Assembly (NCBI RefSeq): GCF_006716355.1
Contig: NZ_VFOW01000001.1
Span: forward strand, 3,162,001 to 3,226,000
Origin: Stackebrandtia endophytica
GTDB taxonomy: Bacteria; Actinomycetota; Actinomycetes; Mycobacteriales; Micromonosporaceae
DNA: 64,000 nucleotides
Reading direction: 5' to 3'
Shown: piece by piece, positions 59,151 through 64,000 of the stretch
Layout of the letters: each line of letters opens with the position of its first letter
Numbering within the stretch: position 1 is the stretch's first letter
Notes under the pieces: model-generated
The model's input: the letters and a program-made list of their open reading frames with translations, nothing else
The model's database searches: none
Told to the model about the DNA's origin: nothing
Position numbers and translations under genes: made by a program

Positions 59151-60028
59151 GCACGGATGTGAAGGCGGCCGAACGGCGCCTCGGCCTGTGGTTGTGCGCG
59201 CCCGCCGCGATCTTCATGATCCTGGTGGCCGGTTGGCCGATCCTCTACTCGATCTGGTTGTCCTTCAACCGCTATGACCTGCGGTTCCCGCAGGATCAGC
59301 AGTGGGTGGGGCTGGAGAACTATCAGACCGTGCTGACCAACGAGTTCTGGTGGACCGCGTTCGGGGTCACCGTGCTCATCACGGTGGTCAGCGTGGCGAT
59401 CGAGCTGGTCCTGGGTATGGGCCTGGCGATCGTGATGCACCGGACCCTGGTCGGCCGAGGTCTCATTCGGACGGTCGTCTTGATTCCCTACGGGATCGTG
59501 ACCGTGGTGGCCGCGTTCGGCTGGTTCTACGCGTGGACCCCCGGCACCGGTTGGTTGGCGGCACTGCTTCCCGACGGCAGCGCGCCGTTGACCCAGCAGT
59601 GGCCGGCGATCCTGATCATCATCGGCGCGGAGGTCTGGAAGACCACGCCGTTCATGGCGTTGCTGCTGTTGGCGGGACTGGCGTTGGTGCCCGACGAACT
59701 CAGCCGGGCCGCCGCGATGGACGGCGCCGGACGGTGGAAACGGTTCGTCTCGATCACGCTGCCGCTGATGCGGCCGGCGATCGCGGTCGCACTGCTGTTT
59801 CGCACCCTGGACGCGTTTCGGATCTACGACAACATCTACATCCTCACCAACGGCGCCCAGAACACCGGATCGGTTTCGATCATCACCTACACCAACCTGG
59901 TCAGCGGGCTCAACCTCGGTATCGGCTCCACCATGTCGGTGCTCATCTTCATCACCGTCGCCATCATCGCGTTCATCTTCGTGACGGTGTTCAAGACCGG
60001 CACACCCGGAACGGAGGGTCGACGATGA
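59147..60028 (+). CDS. sugA: Trehalose-type ABC transporter permease SugA
   Basis: A 293-residue MalF-type permease with six membrane helices, beginning with a cytoplasmic stretch [15 protein letters not shown]. The EAA loop is seen as [24 protein letters not shown] near residues 185-208. The GTG start overlaps the lpqY stop (GTGA). It forms the channel with SugB; SugC powers it. The order lpqY-sugA-sugB-sugC is the same as in Mycobacterium tuberculosis, which supports trehalose as the substrate. Confidence 0.9.
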   Translation: MSTDVKAAERRLGLWLCAPAAIFMILVAGWPILYSIWLSFNRYDLRFPQDQQWVGLENYQTVLTNEFWWTAFGVTVLITVVSVAIELVLGMGLAIVMHRTLVGRGLIRTVVLIPYGIVTVVAAFGWFYAWTPGTGWLAALLPDGSAPLTQQWPAILIIIGAEVWKTTPFMALLLLAGLALVPDELSRAAAMDGAGRWKRFVSITLPLMRPAIAVALLFRTLDAFRIYDNIYILTNGAQNTGSVSIITYTNLVSGLNLGIGSTMSVLIFITVAIIAFIFVTVFKTGTPGTEGRR

Positions 60029-60846
60029 CCCGAAACCGCATTCAGTGGGGCGTCCTCGACTTCGTGGTCGTCGCGTTCGCGCTCATCCCGGTGTTGTGGC
60101 TGGTCAGTCTGTCGTTGAAGACCCCGGCGACCATCGCCGACGGCGGGTTCATCCCGACGGAGTGGACCTTCGACAACTACGTCAACGTGTTCACCGACGG
60201 CGGGTTTCTGCGGCCGCTGGTCAACTCCATCGGCATCGCGGGACTGGCGACGCTCATCGCGATCGTGTTGGGGACCTTCGCCGCCTACGCCATCGCCAGG
60301 CTGAACTTTCCCGGCCGCAGCATCATGCTGGGGGCCGCACTGCTGGTCGCGATGTTTCCGCAGGTGTCGTTGGTGACTCCACTGTTCAACATCGAGCGGG
60401 CGCTGGGGTTGTTCAACACCTGGCCGGGCCTGATCCTGCCCTACGTGACGTTCGCGCTGCCCTTGACGATCTACACGATGTCGACCTTCTTCCGTGAGAT
60501 CCCGTGGGAACTGGAGAAGGCCGCCAAAATGGACGGTGCCAGTTCGTTCCAGGCGTTCCGCAAGGTGATCGTCCCGTTGGCGACCCCGGGGGTCGTGACG
60601 GCGGCGGTGTTGGCGTTCATCCAGAGCTGGAACGACTTCCTGTTCGCGATCTCGTTGACCTCCACCGAACGCAGCCGTACCGCACCGGCTGCCATCTCGT
60701 ACTTCACCGGGTCCTCCCAGTTCGAGGACCCGACCGGATCCGTGTCGGCGGCGGCGGTCATCGTCACCATCCCGATCGTGATCTTCGTTCTCATCTTCCA
60801 ACGACGCATCGTGAGCGGCCTGACGGCCGGCGCGGTGAAGGGGTGA
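60025..60846 (+). CDS. sugB: Trehalose-type ABC transporter permease SugB
   Basis: A 273-residue MalG-type permease with six membrane helices, beginning [20 protein letters not shown]. The EAA loop reads [20 protein letters not shown] near residues 165-185, and the protein ends [14 protein letters not shown], the usual MalG-like C-terminus. Its ATG overlaps the sugA stop (ATGA). A longer frame starting inside sugA is rejected because it has no family similarity. Paired with SugA. Confidence 0.9.
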   Translation: MTRNRIQWGVLDFVVVAFALIPVLWLVSLSLKTPATIADGGFIPTEWTFDNYVNVFTDGGFLRPLVNSIGIAGLATLIAIVLGTFAAYAIARLNFPGRSIMLGAALLVAMFPQVSLVTPLFNIERALGLFNTWPGLILPYVTFALPLTIYTMSTFFREIPWELEKAAKMDGASSFQAFRKVIVPLATPGVVTAAVLAFIQSWNDFLFAISLTSTERSRTAPAAISYFTGSSQFEDPTGSVSAAAVIVTIPIVIFVLIFQRRIVSGLTAGAVKG

Positions 60847-60851
60847 CATCC

Positions 60852-62021
60852 GTGGCCGAGATCGTTCTCGACGGCATCTCGAAGTGGTACCGCCGTGATG
60901 AACCGGTGATCCGCGAGATCGACCTGACCATCGCCGATGAGGAGTTCCTGATCCTGGTGGGGCCGTCCGGGTGCGGTAAGTCCACATTGCTGAACATGAT
61001 CGCCGGGTTGGAGAACATCTCCGCGGGCGAACTGCGCATCGACGGCAACCGGATGAACGAGACCCCGCCGCAGGAACGCAACATCGCGATGGTGTTCCAG
61101 TCGTACGCGCTGTACCCGCACATGAGTGTTCGCGAGAACATCGCCTTCCCGCTCAACATCGCCAAGATGCCGAAGAAGGACATTCAGGGCAGGGTCGAGC
61201 ACGCCGCCGACATCCTGGAGCTGACCGGCCTGCTGGACCGTCGCCCGGGTGAGCTGTCCGGTGGCCAACGGCAACGCGTCGCGATGGGGCGGGCGATCGT
61301 GCGGGAGCCCAAGGCGTTCCTCATGGACGAACCACTGTCCAATCTCGACGCGAAGCTGCGCGCACAGATGCGCACCTCGATCTCCCGCCTGCAGAAGAGC
61401 CTGGCGACCACCACCGTGTACGTCACCCACGACCAGACCGAGGCGATGACCCTCGGCGACCGCATCGTGGTGCTGCGGGACGGGATCGCGCAACAGATCG
61501 GCAGTCCCGCCGACCTCTACGAGCGACCCGCCAACCTGTTCGTCGCCGGATTCATCGGGTCGCCGACGATGAACTTCCTGCCCGGACGGCTCACCGAGGG
61601 GAAGGTGCGCACCGCTATCGGCGGACTGCCGCTGGGGGATCAGGTGCGTCGTGAACTGGAGTCCGACGACGCCGATCGTGACGTCATCGTGGGTCTGCGT
61701 CCCGAGGCGTTCGAGGACGACCGGTTCGTCGGTGCCGACACCGGGCGCTTCTCCTTCACCGACGACGTCGACATCGTGGAGTCGCTGGGTGCGGTGAAAC
61801 TGGCCTACTTCAACCTGTCGGAGCCCCCGCGGTCGGCGCAGTTGGCGTCGGTCTCCGAGATCACCGGGGGAGCCGACCGGTTCGGCAGCGCTCAACTGGT
61901 CGCGCAGATCGACGCCCGATCGGCTGCTCGGGAGGGCGGTGACCTGCGGGTGAGCTTCAACCCCCACGACGCCCTGTTGTTCGATCCCGACAGTGGCAAG
62001 CGGATCGGCCACCTGGCCTGA
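60852..62021 (+). CDS. sugC: Trehalose-type ABC transporter ATPase SugC
   Basis: A 389-residue ATPase of the MalK/SugC/MsmK class. Motifs are Walker A GPSGCGKST (about 37), Q-loop MVFQSYALYPH, signature ELSGGQRQR (about 135), Walker B FLMDEPLSNLD and switch THDQ. A ~150-residue C-terminal regulatory (TOBE/MalK-like) domain includes DVIVGLRPEAF. I prefer the GTG at 60852 because AGGGGTGA lies six bases upstream; a GTG at 60843 that overlaps the sugB stop is the alternative. No gene follows in the operon. Confidence 0.9.
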   Translation: MAEIVLDGISKWYRRDEPVIREIDLTIADEEFLILVGPSGCGKSTLLNMIAGLENISAGELRIDGNRMNETPPQERNIAMVFQSYALYPHMSVRENIAFPLNIAKMPKKDIQGRVEHAADILELTGLLDRRPGELSGGQRQRVAMGRAIVREPKAFLMDEPLSNLDAKLRAQMRTSISRLQKSLATTTVYVTHDQTEAMTLGDRIVVLRDGIAQQIGSPADLYERPANLFVAGFIGSPTMNFLPGRLTEGKVRTAIGGLPLGDQVRRELESDDADRDVIVGLRPEAFEDDRFVGADTGRFSFTDDVDIVESLGAVKLAYFNLSEPPRSAQLASVSEITGGADRFGSAQLVAQIDARSAAREGGDLRVSFNPHDALLFDPDSGKRIGHLA

Positions 62022-62146
62022 CATGTCCATGATGCACTGACGAGTGATCGTCACCATGCCGATGGTCAGCGGGGTTGCGTCGAACGATTACCATGCGTTG
62101 TGACCGTGCCTGCACGGGCGGGTAACACCTTCGAAAGGTAATCGCG

Positions 62147-62473
62147 ATGACAGACCTTGTCGCGCAACTGGACCTTATTCACGAAGCCGGCGTCCGCATT
62201 CTCCCGGCCGCGGCGCAAACCTACGAATCCATTCGATCCGCAGTCGTCTCCGTCGCGCCACCCTCGGGCACCGATTTCTGGGAGTCGGCGAACGGCTCGG
62301 CAGCGGCCATCATCGGTGAAGCAGGCGAGAAGATGCAGCACGCGGGGAACGTGCTGCGGCTGCTGGCGTGGGAGCTGGCGGAACAAGACGGCGTGACGGC
62401 CGAACTCCTGGGTAAGACCGGCCTGGACGAGGTCCCCGAATTGGGATCCGACGGCTGGTCGGACGAGGAGTAG
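62147..62473 (+). CDS. Small helical ESX-type protein (EspC/WXG100-like)
   Basis: A 108-residue acidic protein predicted as two long helices separated by a turn (VVSVAPPSGTDFWESANGSA). A helical tail (EKMQHAGNVLRLLAWELAEQ) and an acidic end (GSDGWSDEE) follow. The size and two-helix form suit EspC-like or WXG100-like partners of type VII secretion, although no exact W-x-G occurs at the turn. AAAGG precedes the ATG. The next gene begins two bases after its stop, so they are an operon and probably a heterodimer-type pair. Confidence 0.7.
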   Translation: MTDLVAQLDLIHEAGVRILPAAAQTYESIRSAVVSVAPPSGTDFWESANGSAAAIIGEAGEKMQHAGNVLRLLAWELAEQDGVTAELLGKTGLDEVPELGSDGWSDEE

Positions 62474-62475
62474 TC

Positions 62476-63513
62476 GTGGCGCTGGAAGACATCAACGTGG
62501 TGCTGACTCGGGTGTCCGGCAACGGATACATCGACCGCATCAACGGAAAGATCAGCGACCTCATGGAGAAACTCCGTGAGGGGGACGCCGCGATCACCGC
62601 GGAGGGCAGCGGCGGCGAATACGGCGACGCGCCGTATCTGTCGACCGACCATCTGGGCGAGACACTCAACGACCTGGTCAGTGTCGATCCCGGGGCGTTC
62701 GACGCGGCGATCACCGGCTATTCCGCAGCGGCCTTGATGATCGGGGCGGAGCAGCTGCACGATGAGGCCGTCGAGGTGAGAAGCCCGGAGACCTCGCCGG
62801 ATTCCCGGGTCACCGACATCGTTCAGGAAGCGCTCAACACCGTCTCCGGGATGGGAACCCCCGCCGACCCGGGCTGGACCGGCGAGTCGGCGACGAACTT
62901 CGACGAGAAGTTCGCCAAGTACTACCTGGGCCCCGGACAGGCAGTGATCAACCAGCGGTGGCTCATCAACAGTCTACAAGTGACTATGGAGGCACATCGA
63001 GCCGTTCACGCCCGGACCCGGGACGATGTCGAGAACCTGCTCGACAAAGCCTTGGAAGCCGCCGGAACCGCCGACGACCTGACACCGGGAGGCAGCGTGA
63101 AAACGCTGGTCACCGTCGTTGCCGCCGTAGTCGCGGTCGCCGCGGCCGGTGCGGCGGGGACCGGAGGCTGGCCGGTCCTGGCCGCCGCGACCTCTGGTGC
63201 CGCCTCGATCCTGGGCGCGGTCGAACCGGCGTCGCCGGATGAGTACTCCCTGGCGGGCGACGGCACGTACTGGTTGTTCTTCGACATCCAGGAGGCCGCC
63301 GGAAAGATCAAGACCAAACGAGACGACCGCGAGGAGGCGATCCAAACCGCCGTGGCCGAACTCGTCGGCAAGTTCGAGGAGACCGAGACTCGAAAGAAGA
63401 TCGTCGGACCGTTCGTCGCCGACGCCGACGGAAACTCGCCCATCGACTACGACGACAACGGCAACGCCGACCTGGACGACGGCTACGTCGACGGGTACTC
63501 GCCACCGGGGTGA
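62476..63513 (+). CDS. Large WXG-type protein of the second ESX cassette
   Basis: A 345-residue protein from a GTG with GAGGAG upstream. A helical N-terminal domain (about 1-110) leads to a W-x-G motif in DPGWTGESATNFDEKF (about 135). Long helices follow (INSLQVTMEAHRAVHARTRD), then a strongly hydrophobic Ala/Val/Gly segment (VAAVVAVAAAGAAGTGGWPV, about 215-245) and an acidic C-terminus with DADGNSPIDYDDNGNADLDD, which looks like a single calcium-binding loop pair. It has the same plan as the protein at 5470-6534 in the first cassette. It is probably a secreted substrate. Confidence 0.7.
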   Translation: MALEDINVVLTRVSGNGYIDRINGKISDLMEKLREGDAAITAEGSGGEYGDAPYLSTDHLGETLNDLVSVDPGAFDAAITGYSAAALMIGAEQLHDEAVEVRSPETSPDSRVTDIVQEALNTVSGMGTPADPGWTGESATNFDEKFAKYYLGPGQAVINQRWLINSLQVTMEAHRAVHARTRDDVENLLDKALEAAGTADDLTPGGSVKTLVTVVAAVVAVAAAGAAGTGGWPVLAAATSGAASILGAVEPASPDEYSLAGDGTYWLFFDIQEAAGKIKTKRDDREEAIQTAVAELVGKFEETETRKKIVGPFVADADGNSPIDYDDNGNADLDDGYVDGYSPPG

Positions 63514-63543
63514 CCGGTCGCGACGACGTGAGTGGGAGTACTG

Positions 63544-64000
63544 ATGGAACCACCGGAACCCACCGAAGACCCCGCCTCCGCAGGACATCGACGATGGTGG
63601 ATCGCGGGACTGATCACGGCGCTGGTCGCAGTGTTGGCAACTGTCACCATCGTGTTCTGGCCCAACGAATCCCGGCCGCCACCACCTCAGACCAGCGGTC
63701 CGGTCGACCCGCCGACCGACGAGAGCCTGCGCCCGGTGGACCGCGGCTGGACGGTGTTGACGGCTCCCGAGCCCGCACTGTCCCTGGTGGTCACGGTGGC
63801 GAATGAGTCCACATTGATCGCTCGTGGGGCGGCGGTCGACGTGACCCCGGTGGACGGTGCCGGTCGGCCGCTCACCGACCCGGTGGAGTTGCTGATCAAC
63901 ACCATTCCAGGGAAGGGCGTCATGGCCGCCACCGCGGTGATCCCCGTCGAGGAACTGGGGGACGTCGATCCCGCCGCGATCGACGACCTGTCGACGCGGA
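63544..64000 (+). CDS. Single-pass membrane protein, truncated by the window end
   Basis: The frame is open to the last base, giving 152 residues of an unfinished protein. A short Pro/Glu-rich cytoplasmic N-terminus (MEPPEPTEDPASAGHRRWW) precedes one membrane helix (IAGLITALVAVLATVTIVFW, about 20-39). The outer part has a Pro-rich linker and a beta-rich domain (LSLVVTVANESTLIARGAAV). GGGAG lies upstream of the ATG, 30 bases after the preceding stop, so it belongs to the second ESX-type operon. The function is unknown. Confidence 0.7.
   Translation, partial: MEPPEPTEDPASAGHRRWWIAGLITALVAVLATVTIVFWPNESRPPPPQTSGPVDPPTDESLRPVDRGWTVLTAPEPALSLVVTVANESTLIARGAAVDVTPVDGAGRPLTDPVELLINTIPGKGVMAATAVIPVEELGDVDPAAIDDLSTR

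Noticed and set aside
1-64000. Transposons, integrases, prophage or tRNA-linked island boundaries
   Set aside because: No transposase or integrase domain, no terminal repeats and no tRNA were seen; base composition is even apart from small AT-rich promoter patches.

Overview
The window is high-GC actinobacterial chromosome. The evidence is very G/C-rich third codon positions, frequent GTG (and some TTG) starts, several apparently leaderless genes, type VII (ESX) secretion parts, an LpqY-SugABC transporter, a CysA/SseC-type sulfurtransferase pair and a large family of secreted subtilases. The mix suggests a filamentous actinomycete of the Glycomycetaceae/Micromonosporales type, but I cannot name a species. 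I saw no rRNA, tRNA, CRISPR array, transposase or integrase.

Layout. 1-429: tail of a gene entering from the left. 773-7214: ESX-type accessory cassette, with a mycosin protease facing five helical/WXG-type proteins and a lipoprotein. 7368-9144: membrane protein and LuxR-type regulator. 9272-12619: 1115-residue secreted subtilase. 12923-16529: 26-bp perfect palindrome, GbsR/MarR regulator, P450-ferredoxin pair and a second duplicated P450. 16682-18528: two-CBS protein and zinc alcohol dehydrogenase. 18659-21224: oxidoreductase and methyltransferase matching the tuberculostearic (10-methyl) fatty-acid pair. 21300-24992: two DUF202 proteins, an acidic calcium-repeat protein, a membrane-anchored receiver protein, a permease-prefix protein and a PadR regulator. 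25115-31579: cydA-cydB-cydD-cydC-copC operon for cytochrome bd; three DnaA-box sequences lie in an insertion in cydD. 31709-36180: DinB-like protein, Pro/Gly-rich membrane protein, RibD-like reductase, EamA exporter and LysR regulator. 36689-38156: leaderless Cys-ending leader peptide, then thiosulfate sulfurtransferase and its DUF1416 partner, which looks like a cysteine attenuator operon. 38293-40350: membrane protein, YefM/YoeB-type toxin-antitoxin with a decayed antitoxin copy, and an HU protein. 40424-46120: osmoprotectant (betaine-type) ABC transporter split by unrelated genes; its binding protein has a permuted domain order. 46545-53319: tandem array of four secreted S8 proteases, two of which share a two-hairpin 5' leader with compensatory changes. 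53462-55705: esterase and a secreted lysozyme-like FG-GAP protein. 55880-62021: sugar isomerase-like protein, LacI regulator and LpqY-SugA-SugB-SugC transporter. 62147-64000: start of a second ESX-type cassette.

Together the genes point to secretion and envelope work: six subtilases, two ESX cassettes, a wall-lytic protein and methyl-branched lipids. Alongside these are micro-aerobic respiration (cyd), osmoprotectant and trehalose uptake, and sulfur metabolism. The strongest candidates for something undescribed are the covarying leader hairpins of the protease array, the ESX cassettes without core genes, and the DnaA-box cluster inside cydD.
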